NCBI GenBank assembly: GCA_014898415.1
Contig: RCTD01000040.1
Location: 1-64,000, forward strand
Length of the DNA stretch: 64,000 nucleotides
Source of the DNA: Stromatinia cepivora
Taxonomy: Eukaryota; Ascomycota; Leotiomycetes; Helotiales; Sclerotiniaceae
Direction of reading: 5' to 3'
Shown: piece after piece, positions 50,962-63,196 of the stretch
Layout of the letters: each line of letters opens with the position of its first letter
Numbering within the stretch: the stretch's first letter is position 1
Translations under genes and position numbers: made by a program
Notes under the pieces: generated by a model
Database searches by the model: none
Seen by the model: the letters and a program-made list of their open reading frames with translations, nothing else
What the model was told of the DNA's origin: nothing

Positions 50962-52743
50962 CTAACTCACAGCACCCAGCTCCAACCTTCCCCTCCTCAA
51001 CCCCCAATACCACCACCTCAAAACCACACCCACATTCACAAAATCAAAAACCAACGCACCCCCAAAAATAACCCCATGATAAGTCCACGCATTCTGGGCC
51101 GTCATCTGAATCCTACCAACAGCTATCGCCCACGGCAACATCCAAAGTAAATTACTTCCCAAGCTCTGTACGAAATATAATTTCGGCACCGTAGCAAGCA
51201 AAATGGCGGCAAGTTGTGTTGTTAGGGCGTAGAAAATGTAACACCAGTCTATGCTTCGCCACATGTGTTCTGTGATTGTGGCTACGATTGCTGATTCGGA
51301 AAGATAGAAGGAGAATTTTTTGATGCCCCAGAGTGAGAGGAAGATGCAGAGTGTGCTTTCGATGAGGAGGGCGATGACGCAGGACAGCAAGGCGTAGTGG
51401 ACGATTTCTTGATTTGTTAGCATTCTGCTTCTCCTTTCTCTCCTCCTCAGCCCAGTTAATCAATTCATTAGCCAATATAATAGAAAAACCTACTCAAAAT
51501 ATCTCGCCTCTCAGCCCTAGGTCTCTTCACCTCGGCCCCAACACGCTTCCTCCAAGCACCCCATGCATGACCCACAAAAGTCGACGTCGAAGCCTCTAAT
51601 GCATTAACAGGCACCATAACCATTCCCCATCTAATATTATTGAATACACCCCATGCGGTAGCATAATCAAGACCCATTGATACGATTCCATGGATGAGAT
51701 AGAGATAGATTGCATTGCGCAGGGCAGATTCGAGGAATGTGTATATTCCTGGTTTGAAGAGAGTTTTCAGAGCTGAGAAGGTGATTCTGGGGTTGGATTC
51801 GCTTTCGGATGGGGATGGAGATTGTGAGAAGTCGGTCTCTGATTCCTGTGGAGACGAAGATGGAGATAGAGATAGTGACATGGGTAGGGATGCGGATCGT
51901 TGCATTTTCAAAGCAAGCCAAATAAAATATCCCAACCCACATCCCGCAGAAACAAGATCACACGTCATCCTAATCAACGCCTGCATATTAACCGTCGGTG
52001 CAAAACTTCCTACATGAAATTTCGAAATAATAAGTAAATCTAATAGGATATTCACCGCAAATTGTACTGTACTAATCAATAACGGTACATCCGGATTATC
52101 CAACGCTCTTGTCGAATTTGCAACAGCGGTGCTCATCGCGCTGGATAGTGCTTGTACTGATGATATCCTCACATACGTCAAACTAGCTTGTCTCACAACC
52201 TCGGGGACGAAATCCGCGGCGAGATATTCGGCGCTTGAAAGGAATATTATCATAAGTAGGATACCAAGCAGGGTTTGAAAGGTGATAAGAGTGTATGTGA
52301 GACTTAAACGCTTATTGAGACTTCGATTTGAGGAATCGCCTATGATGACCCAGACGGCTCGTGGAAGACCCTCGTTTAGTACTTCGACTACTGTGCCGAT
52401 GTAGGTGTATATGTCTGTAGTGACTACTTTTGAGGAATCGATATTGGCGACCCATAGTTTGCTCAGGGTGGAGTAGAGGGATGGGAGGATGAAGGAGAAA
52501 ATGTTGAAGAGGAGGGAGCCGGAGTAGCTGGCGGTTGTTAGTTGTTGTGTGATATAAGACAAAGTGAGTGGGATCAACTCACGTTTCCCGGCTGAAAAAA
52601 GATCTCCATTTCGACATAAACTCCGTGACCTTTCTCCATGTACCCTTAAATCCCGTGATATTTTCATCTCGTACCACCAAATCTTCATTCTCCACTCTTT
52701 CAGCAACCGTGTTAATATTGGAAAATGACTGAGAAGTACTCAT
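50962..52743 (-). CDS. MATE-family transporter
   Basis: Polytopic membrane protein of the multidrug and toxic compound extrusion family, expected to exchange cations (H+ or Na+) for organic compounds. Exons: 52743-52583, 52527-51494 and 51407-50962; phases agree, 546 aa. The first intron is 55 nt, GTGAGT...CAG. The second has a textbook branch site TGCTAACA 11 nt before its AAG acceptor, which settles its position over several competing AGs. About twelve hydrophobic segments are visible, in two halves split near residue 320 by a Ser/Pro-rich loop. The segment [20 protein letters not shown] in the second half is typical of fungal MATE-like proteins. The start could instead be at 52896, adding 51 hydrophilic residues. 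It diverges from the alcohol dehydrogenase. Confidence 0.82.
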
Positions 52744-53785
52744 GTTGCGCGACCTGAATTCATAATCATTTTTATGTGTAGCATTTGAAAGACCAAGATG
52801 AGGGGAAATCTGCAGGTGACCTTTTTTGGAGTAACCTGATTGGATGGTTTGATGGTGGAATGGGATGGTGGCTTCACTTGTGACCTTTATTTCCATTATG
52901 GATGGTGCATTTGTGGTTTGATGGGATGTTTGGGGGTTCTAGAAGATGATTGTCTTTTGGGATAGGAAGTGGATATCGTAGTGATTGATGATTCGATGCT
53001 GGTGTTTGAGTTCTCTCAGGAAACTTCTCCTGCATAAAGAATATCATGGTGTAGAAAGCAATATGTTTGCTTATGAGCAATTGCCTAATCTCCAGGTAAA
53101 TCTGATGATATTTACTAGAACCATCGAATATCGATATTCGATATCCATCAACAGGAGGACACATAGTAATGGTTTCAACAGGCATTGTTTAACCAAAGGA
53201 GGTGTGATAAATATGTCGATAGGCCACATTGTACTTTAGCTAGTCACCCCACTCTACCATTCATGTAAGCTTACGGTTGTTCGTGTGGCCTTGAACTAAC
53301 TACGGTACAGGCTTAGCCAATTGAATACCGCTTAGTTTCAGGGGGAATTCTCCATTACATTATTAACCTTATCGCCTGAAGCTTTTCAATTCGGCCATCT
53401 CCTATCACTTCACCTACAAAAGAATTTCGTATCACCGACGGCTTATCCAAATTTCGATTTTGTGATTAGTAACATGATATAATTGATCTGCAAGATGCAA
53501 ACTAATCACATAACCTTATCTCAGCCCCGCACTCTACGGATGTCATATTCCGATTGCAAGCTCTTACAGCGGGGTAGCTCTTCCCTTTATCTTTACTAAT
53601 GCACATTCCTAAAACTACACATACATCATCTCTCCCTCCCTTCTAATATATAAATAAATGAATAAATAAACAAACATAAAAGCCTCCCTTTTACACAAAA
53701 CAAACTCATCAAACGAATGAATACCCTAAAAACACTTCCCCAAACCCTCAAGAACAAAGCCTAATCACTCATCCCCACAATCAAC
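52744..53785. promoter_or_regulatory. Divergent promoter region of MATE and ADH genes
   Basis: About 1 kb between two divergently transcribed genes. Near the ADH a CT-rich stretch (CATCTCTCCCTCCC, 53628-53641) precedes a TATA-like TATATAAATAAA at 53647-53658, about 130 bp upstream of the ATG. Pyrimidine tracts of this kind are common in fungal core promoters. No operator recognised. Confidence 0.5.
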
Positions 53786-54897
53786 ATGACACTTCCCAAA
53801 ACCTACAAAGCCGCCGTCTTCGAAAAAGCCGACGCACCTCTCGTCATCAAAGACATCGAGCTCCAACAACCCAAAGCAAATGAGATTCTCGTAAAAGTAA
53901 TTGCGTGCGGAGTGTGTCACTCAGACGCCGTCGTCCAATCTGGTGGTTTTGGAAACGGTTTTCCGATTATTCCTGGTCACGAAGTTATTGGTACGGTGGC
54001 TGCTGTGGGCTCTGGTGTTGAGAAATGGAAGGTTGGTGAGAGGGTTGGTGGTCCTTGGCATGGTGGTCATGATGGGATTTGTAAGCAATGTAATCGCGGT
54101 CAATTGTATGTGCATTTTCTTTTTCCCTTGTTGTTTTTTCGTTTTCCTCCATGATCTTCCTTGACAAACATTTACTGACACTTCAATCGTACAGTCAAAT
54201 GTGTGCCAATGGTGCTATTAATGGCGTTACTCGCGATGGAGGATTTGCCGAATTTGTCCATTTGAGAAGTGAAGCCGTCGTTCGAGTTCCTGAAGATGTC
54301 GATCCTTATGAATATGCACCAATCTTGTGTGCTGGAATCACTGTTTTTAACAGTATGAGAAAGTTACAAATCACACCTGGTGAAGTGGTTGCTATTCAAG
54401 GGTTGGGCGGATTAGGACATTTGGCTGTGCAGTATGCGGCCAAGATGGGATTTAAGGTTGTGGCTATTAGTGGTGGTGATAAAAAGAGAGAATTTGCTCA
54501 TAAGTTGGGTGCTCATGAGTATATTGATGCATCTAAGGATGATCCCGTTAAGAAGTTGACAGAATTGGGAGGAGCAGCATTGATTGTTTGCACGGCTCCA
54601 AATCCAAAGTCTATTTCTCCTTTGACGGGTGGATTGGGAGCAGGTGGAAAGTTGCTCATCTTGGCTCCCTGTGGTGGCGTGGAAATCAATTCGGTGGATC
54701 TCATCATGAAGATGGCTTCGGTTTGTGGTTTCCCATCTGGTCATGCTTTGGACTCTGAAGAGGCTATTGAGTTCACGAAGTTGCATAATGTTGACTGCAT
54801 GATTGAGAAGTTCCCTTTGAAGGATGCTCAGAAAGCATTTGATCATATGTTGAGTGGAGATGTTAGGTTCAGAAGTGTTTTGGTAATGGATCAATGA
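53786..54897 (+). CDS. Zinc-dependent alcohol dehydrogenase
   Basis: Medium-chain dehydrogenase that oxidises alcohols or reduces aldehydes with NAD(P), cytosolic. Exons 53786-54105 and 54195-54897, 340 aa, normal for the family. Catalytic zinc ligands are Cys44 (CGVCHSD), His65-Glu66 (PGHEV) and Cys152 (PILCAG). The nucleotide site GLGGLG is at 176-181. The structural-zinc lobe HDGICKQCNRGQFQMC has only three cysteines, with Asp in place of the first; this is seen in a fungal subgroup but differs from yeast ADH1, so structural zinc binding may be altered. The intron GTATGT...CAG in the structural lobe is confirmed by frame. The substrate is not predictable. Confidence 0.92.
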
Positions 54898-56368
54898 TTA
54901 CTTATGGAGAGCAACGAACGATATAGTGGAATAGGATTGCGGCAGTTGGCCAGTCTCTGCTCACGGCATGGAAAAGTCAGTGGAACGAACTTGAATTAAG
55001 TAGTTGTCAGTTATCAAAATTATGGTATCGTTGATTTTACATACACTAACCTTATAACAATTTTGCAATGGCTTCGTCAGAAATCAGTATCAACGTTTCG
55101 GTTTGTCCTTTAATCGAGTATGACCGACAATTTATTTGGTTGCGCGTGTCGATATTCAGTCTCCCAAACACGTTCGGCTGGGGTCAGCAGTAGTGCTTTT
55201 GAAATTTCAGATGTGCGACAAAACTTTATAGCTTGTTGAATTGTGAGGCAAGTGAAATGAGCGTTGAGATGAGATACTTATAAATTATTCACCTGCTCCA
55301 TAAGGGCCTCCTAAACAATAACTGGTCAGCGGCAAACGAGGTTGTACTTTGGGGATGACTGATGTTCTACCTTACTCATGGTATAGGCGATAGAATTCGA
55401 GATATACTGCGAAACTGTGTAGTAAGTCTGGCAAATGTGATGGATAAATTGAGTAATTGTATGTGTGATACCGCTTGGATAAGTGAGTGAGTGAGTGAGT
55501 GAGTGAGTGAGTGAGTGAGTGAGTGAGTGAGTGAGTGAGTGAGTGAGTGAGTGAGTAAGTGACTGAGTGAGTGACTGACTGATGCATCGGAACCAGAACT
55601 ATCGTTCTGTGATACTATTATTATAATGGTTTCTCATGAATTATACTATGTATTAAAATGTAAAGCTTATTACTTCTGCTATCTTGATATTATATTTCTA
55701 ATTTGGGACATACCATATCACAAACTCCTGGTTTAGAATCAGAGGATTTGGCCATTCGGAGTAAAGGCCAATCCTATTCCGGCCACAGTTGAAATGTTTT
55801 CAGCTGTAGCCAAAGCCTCAAATATCTCCGATAACTAACACGGAGCTTTTAATTATACGCGGATATTTCTTAAATATGAATTAAGCATTTCGTGTAACCA
55901 TCCACAATCAGCTCCTATCGACAATCTATTGATTGGTTTCCCCACGACTAATCTGCTGCTAACATTTCGTAGACTAACCTTAAAGCTTGAACTAAATATG
56001 ATTATCATCTCATATCATTTTTGTACTGTACATCTGTAAACTCTATTAATTGATTATCTATCATTGCTTGTATCAAAATACAGGAAAAGGATGATCGCTG
56101 ACGTTGCGTAATTGACGTCATTGTGATACACCCCCTGCTTTGCGGAGGAAAAACTTGGCATGAAGCGACAACGCAGATGATGATTGGAAAAGGCATGAAT
56201 AGAAGAAAGGAGATAAGTATTACGAGCCGGCTCATAGTCTTGGAAATATTTTTGATAATTATCAAAAACATTGCACGATAAGCTTTCGCCAAGTTATACT
56301 TCAAACAATCATTCCTAATATCCCTGAACAACTCATCAAAAATAAAACAATTCAGAATAACTATCATC
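54898..56368. other. Intergenic region with microsatellite
   Basis: About 1.5 kb without a credible gene. It holds the AGTG microsatellite at 55482-55581. Upstream of the next gene I see no clear TATA box. Confidence 0.55.
55482..55581. repeat. (AGTG)n tetranucleotide microsatellite
   Basis: About 19 perfect AGTG units followed by several imperfect ones with AGTA and ACTG variants. Confidence 0.95.
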
Positions 56369-56856
56369 ATGCCTCTTTTCGGTCGTCATCAAGAAGAATA
56401 TGAACCAGAGCCAGTAGTGGAAGAACCACCAAAGCGCAGCTCATCCATCTTCCACCGTAACCGTACCGAATCCATTTCCCCATCCGAACGCACCATGTCT
56501 ACAGTCTCTTCTACTCCTTCCCAAAGTAGTACTCGCCATCGCGGCTTCTTACACAGGAATCAGGAAGCTCAAGATCCAGTCATTGCAGCTGCGGAACAGA
56601 GAATTATCAACGCTGAACAAATGGAAAGAGAGGCCGATAGAGCATTGATTAATGCTAGAGAGGCGGTAAGAGAGGCGAGAGAGCATATGAGACATCTTAA
56701 GTTGGAGATGGAAGCACAGTAAGTTTATCTGACTTTAGGAATTTGAATTTAGAAGTTCAAGATGTTGATCTGTTTTGTAGGGCAAAAGCCTTGAAGGTTC
56801 GACAAGGACAGGCGAATAATATTTATAAGAGGGCTAAGCCGCTTGGTCGTAAGTAG
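56369..56856 (+). CDS. Small coiled-coil protein, unknown function
   Basis: Exons 56369-56718 and 56781-56856 join to 141 aa; the intron is GTAAGT...TAG. The start MPLFGRHQEEYEPEPV is followed by a Ser/Thr/Arg-rich disordered part (to about residue 67), then a strongly helical segment (about 70-120) with alternating Glu/Arg/Ala and an EREADRALINAREAVREARE stretch that suggests a coiled coil. The C-terminus is basic (KRAKPLGRK). No signal peptide or membrane segment. I do not recognise a named family; small proteins of this layout are frequent in filamentous fungi. Confidence 0.75.
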
Positions 56857-57968
56857 TTATATATCGTGATACCACTCTGAGAATATCACTAATAATCACA
56901 ACTAGGTCATGAAGTTCAAGGCTTGTGATGAGTTCAATAAGTGCCACTTGACACGAACTCAACTTCTTTTCTTTCGAAGATTTGTATGAAGATTTAGCGG
57001 AAATGGTGTTAGGTGCGGGTGTGGGCGCGGAGATTTCTTCAATTTTATCTGAGATGCTGTGGTGTTGGGGTGTATAATTTTTGGCATGTAGTTGGTGGGA
57101 GCTGTCCCGGAAATCCAATTGGGTGGCGGATGCCATGAGTGTACCATATAATGACAGTCACGAATGATATTGTTAAAAGCTATCAGAAGATTTTTACAGT
57201 GCATGCTGGTTGATGAGGGCTTTGCAGGACTCAGCGCTGTTTCGGCAATCATAATCAATCGGATAAATAATCCCCCCTTTTCCATAAAATAATCCCAAAC
57301 TTTTACTTTGTTTCTCAGTTTTAATAGCTCAGCTTTTTTTCATCTGGTAATGGGCAAAGTGATACTAACTCTGCTCGATCCGAGACGATTGGATCCCACA
57401 TAGAGATTAATGAGACTACAAGATTTTATTGGGAGGGGTCTGTTGATAGAAGACAGCAGCAGGAAATTGTGTTAAGTTGAGTGAAGGGTCAAAAATCTGA
57501 TTAAGAGCCAGGTTTGGCTGTTCAGAAATAGAGAGCACAATCCGGGTTTCTCAAAGGGGGTATAATGTAAAAGGGGAGATAATAGAGGGCTATATTATTT
57601 GAAACAAAACTGTAAGATTTTGTGGGTCTCATGTGTCTCAAAGTCGTCACAGATCCGCACTCGTGGCTTCTAGTTAGCCGGTCCTTTTGGTTGGGGATTA
57701 AACACATGTATAAGCCACTCGCAGCTAATCTTGGAGTTAATGTACCTAGATTCTAACTAAGTATAATGCCATGCAGGAACAGGGAATGTAGTCTAGTTGC
57801 TTCGACAACTTGTAAATAGCCAAAGAATCATTGGCAACAAAGACCTAAACTTTGCACTTATGCACTCAATGGACTTGGAGCTCTGAACTAAGGATACTAG
57901 TATAATTCTTTTTATTTTGACCGTCTAATATGAAGGGCAGATACACATAATTGTAGTTCTCAGGTAAC
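56857..57968. other. Intergenic region, no gene seen
   Basis: Convergent spacer of 1.1 kb between the coiled-coil gene and the second MFS gene. Open frames on the minus strand (56834-57136 and 56959-57285) overlap each other and have no conserved look. Confidence 0.5.
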
Positions 57969-59841
57969 TTAAGATTTCCTCTTTCTCATTTCGCGCTCGC
58001 GACGTCGAGCTTCGGCGTTTTCGCGTTCAGCTTCTAAACCCGTCTTAGTTTCCACGTGCGCGTGGGTCAAGACCTTCCGTCGAATAAAGAACGAGGCGAG
58101 TAGGCCGGCGGCGGTGATACACGTATACATAAGCCACATTGGCTTGAGGGAGCTTGCCAGAGCGATACGGATGGCGGCCCGTTGATCCAGGGGGAGGCTA
58201 TTGATGATTTGAATATCGGCGCCGGAATCACCGGAGGAAATTACTCTTGCCAGAGAGGGAGAGATACCCGAGGAGATGAGGGAGGGGTATTTTTTGGCCT
58301 TTTCGTTTTGGTAGACGACTTGGCCTATAACTACGGAGATGGCTTGGGCGAGCTGGCGGATAAACCCGAGGGTTGAAGTAGCGGTTGCGACGTCATGGGG
58401 TTCGGTGTGCGCGTGGAGGGCGATAATAGGAGCTTGGAAGAGGGGACCGACGCCCAGACCAGCCACAATTTGAAAGAGAACGAGCTTTGCCCAGCTGCTG
58501 TAAGCGTCGAAGTCGATAAAGAAGCCGAAGCCAAGGGTCATCATGAAGAGGCCGAAGCAGATAGGTGGCATGTACCAACCGGTCTTTGCGACCACCCAAC
58601 CGGTAGAAAGACTGCCAGCGGCAAGCGAGAGGGCAGTAGGGAGGACGTAGAGGCCTGATTGGATAGGGGTGTATCCACGTACGGACTGGAAGTAGAGCGG
58701 GAGATAGTAGGAGGCGGAGATGAAGACAACACCTTGAATGAAGACGCAGAAAAGCGTGGCGGCGTTGGTAACCTTTCTGAACAAGTTCATAGGCATGACG
58801 GGGAACTTGGCGTAATGCACCTCCCAAAAGATGAAAAGCACCCAGGTGAGCAGGCCGAAGATGAGCAGGCAGATAACCTCGGCAGAGCCCCATGGCGCTG
58901 CAACGCCACCATTTTCAAGGCCGAAAAGGAACATGAGCGTGCCGCCGATTACCAAAATTGAGCCCACCCAGTCAATAGCCTGGAGTCCCTCAAGAAGCGG
59001 CGTACGCGGGCTCTTAAGGTCGAGGAAGAAGAGGATGATGAGAAAGGCAAGTCCGTCGAGGGGGAGATTGATGTAGAAGCACCTTGTATGTTTAGCTTAG
59101 GGTTTTTCATATGGTTGAATTTTGAATATACCATCGCCATGACACCTTCTCGGTCAACGCGCCACCAATTGCCGGGCCCGCTGCTGCGGCTACAGCCCAC
59201 ACACCTCCAATCACGCCGTAGAAGACGCTACGAATGTTTAGAGGAAAAATATCACCAATAACAATTTTCACGAGGATGGTCAGGCCACCGCCACCGAGTC
59301 CTTGAACAGCACGCCCAACGATCAGCATGCCGATGTTATAGGAGACGGCACAAAGCAAGGAGCCGACCATAAAAATCACGTTAGCAAGCAGGAGCATTGG
59401 CTTCCGGCCGAAGATGTCTGAGATCTTGCCCCATGACGGGATTGATGCAGCATTTGCTAGCAGAAATGCAGACCCAATCCACGTGTAGCCGGCACTCGAC
59501 TGGAAATGGTCACTAATCGTGGGTAGAGCTGTGGTCACGACAGTCACATCTAAAGCTCCGAGAAAGACGGCCAGACACAAGGCCAGCATGATTAAGGCGA
59601 TTTTACCCTTGGAGCGCCCATTTATGAGATTGGGGTTGGTCGGTGGTTGTTTGCCATCGGCTGTGGCTTGTTGTTGCTCCTTTTCCTGTGCAGGCGTAAC
59701 ATTGATGGGGCTATCATCGCCATTGAGTGGAGCATCGAATATTGATGTGGGATTGATATCAGCTGGATTTGCGGCGATGGTATGTTCCTTAGTCTTAGCA
59801 ATATTATCTGTAATTGATTGTCGGGAGGTTGTGGTTGACAT
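57969..59841 (-). CDS. MFS drug/toxin exporter, DHA2 (14-TM) type, second copy
   Basis: Minus strand, exons 59841-59132 and 59082-57969 (phase-2 intron GTATAT...AAG), 607 aa. Hydrophilic tail of about 80 residues, then LDVTVVTTALPTI, signature motif A GKISDIFGRKP at 138-148, [23 protein letters not shown] as in the exporter at 1950-4035, and a charged tail ending in RRREREMRKRKS. The same motif order and the shared [11 protein letters not shown] and MW junctions show the two exporters are paralogues. Their intron positions differ (phase 0 after YIN in one, phase 2 inside the W codon in the other), so the duplication is not recent. The role is efflux across the plasma membrane; substrate unknown. 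Confidence 0.9.
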
Positions 59842-61382
59842 GTTGAAAAGGCAACCACCCAAAACAGAAGAGGAGTTGAGATGAGATTGTTCAAGTATAG
59901 GTGGGGGTATCTAAGAGGTATTTACGGAGGACACCTTTAGTGTGCATGCGACTTATAGGGCCTTACAAGATATTGGTACTATAAGAGGTCCGTAATCTTA
60001 TACCCGGACCACCTATTCAGGGCTGAGCGAACCCATAAGAGTTAGTATATTACGAATTTCATTTAATCCTTATCCTAACCGAATGAAATTACAGGATTTG
60101 GATAGATATGTTTGAGTTTAAATAAGCACTAACTTTCAGGGGTCAATTTGATGGGAATTACAGCGTATTATAGAGCTAACACCCTGTAGGCTCTATGGGT
60201 CGCATCCACATTTAAGGCGTCCTTCGTATGAGACATAAGGTCCTTAATAGCCGAAGTTATACACGGTTATGATAGATGGCCCAAAAATGTGACCATATCT
60301 TGATAGAGATGAACTATTAACCCAGGAGGAGGGCTCGTAAAGAATGCAATACGATAAATCGGGGATTAAATACGGAGTAAAGACGTTATCTTAAAGTGGA
60401 ATCTTCCCTGTAATAACCGATTTGTCGCATGTGCCACTCAGCGCTAAGGTTACGTGCTGACAGCTTCCGACGTTCGACCAATCGATAAGCGCGCACTATC
60501 TATACCTAATCTGTCTCCTGCTTCAATAGACGTATTCGGCAGCGCCAAGGGGATAATCTCTACTGTCAACCGCTTAGTGTTAGAAGACCATGCCGTGATG
60601 TATGCCAGTTGGCCGTCTCACGACTTACCCCGCACTCTGCGGAGATATTCGGGGGCTCATGTAATCAGCTCGTATTGTTCGTGCAGGATTGCGCGAGCTT
60701 TTTAACCCTCCCGCGGCAGGCGGACCAGAGGACTTGCCTCTCGCGGGCAGGACGGTTCGCCCATGGAATAGAGTCACGTCATCTGGCGCAAAAGCTTGTT
60801 TGCTTACTTCTTGATGTCGCTCAAATGAATCATATAAGTGCGGAGAGAAAGGCTTTGCAGATGTACCGAGTGGCGCGCCCGCTCACACTGCGCACAGAAG
60901 GCCGGAGGGAGGGGAACATCCTACACAACTGCCGGGTCGCATGCCAGCTTACGATGCATGTGAAAGGTGCAAAAAGAGGAACAAAATAACAGATGCCCTA
61001 TGAAGTTGTCCTAGATTATGCACATTGATGTAATGCATTTGGTAGCTACTCCTGCTGCAGAAAGTTTAAAACCCCGAACGTTAATGAACAGTGGGAAACC
61101 TTGAAAATGGGGTGGTTTGATCAATAAGACCACTTTCTGGACGCACGAGTATGGAGTATCCCCAGAAATGCCCGCGTTCACTTAGCAGGGATCTCTAGAG
61201 GAGAATTTGTACTGATTTGATGATACAAAATATAATAATCATTAATTTGATTCAAATTCGAATTTAATAGATATTCAAAGTGAGTTTATACGGTAGTTAC
61301 GTTGGGGGAACTTGTCATACATCTTTAACCGCAGCCCGCCTCTCTTTTCAAAATATCGAAAATTCGAGCCGTCTTAAACACT
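59842..61382. other. Intergenic region with a GC-richer patch
   Basis: Divergent spacer of 1.5 kb. Between about 60420 and 60990 the sequence is visibly richer in G and C than its surroundings and carries open frames up to 126 codons, none with recognisable motifs or splice continuity. It may be a decayed gene. Confidence 0.45.
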
Positions 61383-62428
61383 ATGACGACACACACTTTA
61401 ACCTACGCTGAGGTGATTCAGAGGTGCCACGGGTTTGTCGATCTCTAATAATCAGACTACCTAAATCTGACTGACTTTTCTGCAGGCTTCCATATCCGGA
61501 TGAGCGAGAATACGTTCAAATCACGTCTCAATTTTTTCGATTCCGGCTGAAAGAGAGCTGGAATGGAGACCACTCAGGAAATTATGTGACAGTTGGCTGG
61601 ATACTGCCATCCACAGTGATTAACATGCCCTGGACCAGCAAATTCAAAATCGATCACCATTCAAAAACCATCGACATCCCATATGCTCCTGGCGAAGACT
61701 TCGAAAGCCAAGCTATCGCAGAACAGCTGGATGTAGCCCGTTCGAAAGGTTGCATTTCCATGTCAAAAAAGTTGGAAGAGGAGCTATATCGCGTGCTTGG
61801 CATCAATCGCACCGTGCGGGTACCTCGTGGTGGCAGTGCCTTATTCGGGATTCAAACCTTTGGGATTCAAATGACGGGCTATGTCCGCGACGAGAAGACA
61901 GGAAAAATGAAAATATGGGTTCCCAAGCGTTCAGCAACCAGAATGGCACATCCCGGAAAGATGGATAATACTGTCGGAGGGGGTGCAAATGCTGATGAGG
62001 ACCACTTCGACTGTATGTTGCGAGAAGCGAAGGAAGAGGCGTCATTGCCGGAGAAATGGATGAGAGAAAATGCCAAGGTCGTGGGAACAATTTCCTACTT
62101 CTTCGTGCGCGATGCAAGAGCTGCAGGCGAGCTGGGGTTTCTGAATCGATCTATGCAGTTCATATATGATGTTGAACTCCCTTCGTATATTGTACCGAAG
62201 CCATTGGATGGGGAAGTTGAAGAGTTCTATCTTTGGACGATTGATCAGACAGTGGAAGCCCTTAAAGCGGGCCAGTTCAAGTACAACAGCGCAGTTACTT
62301 TGATCGACTTTTTGATCAGGCATGATTACATATCCATCAGCAATGAGCCCGAATTGGGGACTTTGATCTCCCTCATCAACCGTCGCCCGCATGGAATAGC
62401 TACAGCCAAGCAAGTTCCACCTATGTAA
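61383..62428 (+). CDS. Nudix hydrolase, thiamine-pyrophosphokinase-related type
   Basis: Exons 61383-61432 and 61486-62428, 330 aa; the donor is GTTTGT, weaker than usual, but phase and N-terminal sequence support it. An N-terminal domain (about 1-150) with GWILPSTV and a conserved FGIQTFGIQMTGYV precedes the Nudix fold. The Nudix box GGGANADEDHFDCMLREAKE (from 181) keeps Gly182, Glu188, Arg196-Glu197 and Glu200-Glu201; the usual Gly near its end is Ser. This two-domain layout is that of the yeast YJR142W-like / plant Nudix 20-24 group, which hydrolyses oxidised or damaged thiamine diphosphates. That activity is inferred from the family. Cytosolic, no targeting signal evident. Confidence 0.85.
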
Positions 62429-63196
62429 TCGACCAACTCACCTACTTTATGTCACGGAACATGCTATGTAGCCGGTTATTGAGTCTTTTACCCTGGTAAT
62501 CAAGCCCCTGCATGGTGGACCACCAAGCTTTATCCGGTGTCATCCCGCTTATTACATCCACATACACCTTAACTATGCCTATTCGGGCAATAAGATAAAA
62601 ACCAAGTCAATCAACCTTCTTTTTCTTCAATACCCCCTATTCCCCGCTCAAAGTGACCCGCGACCGTAGCGAAACTCCGTGATACCTTATCAAGTGAATC
62701 AAATTTCGTAAAGTTACCTACATAATCAACCACGTATTGAGCCATAGGAAAATCAACAGCATTATATAGAAAGTGACAGGAAAAAAAAAACTGCGTTATA
62801 TATATTGAAAAGCTACATGGCAACTAATAATATTGTATAAAAAACGATAAGCAAGCTAAGAGCATTGCGTATGTTGAAACGCTGTAGGAAGATTAATAAT
62901 ATTGCCTTAAAAACGACAAGAAAGCCAAGAGCATTTGCATATATTAAAAACCGCAGGAAAATCAGTAGCATTGCGTATCCTGAACAAGCCACAGGAAAAT
63001 CGACATGAAGATTGATCAACAGTATTGCATATGTTATAAGCTACAGAAACACCAATAGCATTGCACAAAAGGCGACAGGGAAAACAAACAGAATGACATA
63101 AAAAGCGACTCCCTTCCTTTCGAAACAAAATCACTGCCTCGTTCACCACTTGAACATTCAAACTTAGTACTCAATTGACTTGCTTATACCATCATC
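62429..63196. other. Spacer with degenerate tandem repeat
   Basis: Non-coding 0.8-kb region between the Nudix gene and the next start codon. Its right half is a worn tandem repeat; see the separate entry. Confidence 0.55.
62748..63110. repeat. Degenerate ~50-60-bp tandem repeat
   Basis: Six to seven diverged units with the core aggaaaatcaatagcattgc followed by (c)atatattaaaaagc and gac. Clear units occur near 62745, 62830-62870, 62885-62930, 62950-62970, 62990-63030 and 63045-63080. Spacing is about 50-65 bp. It lies just upstream of the gene at 63197. Confidence 0.6.

Noticed and set aside
51424..51493. Earlier acceptor choices for the second MATE intron
   Set aside because: All AGs before the GCTAAC branch site leave the wrong phase; only the AAG after it restores the frame.
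55372..55587. 71-codon frame with repeated THSL
   Set aside because: Produced by the AGTG microsatellite on the minus strand.
60609..60989. 126-codon plus-strand frame
   Set aside because: No recognisable domain; retained only as a compositional oddity.
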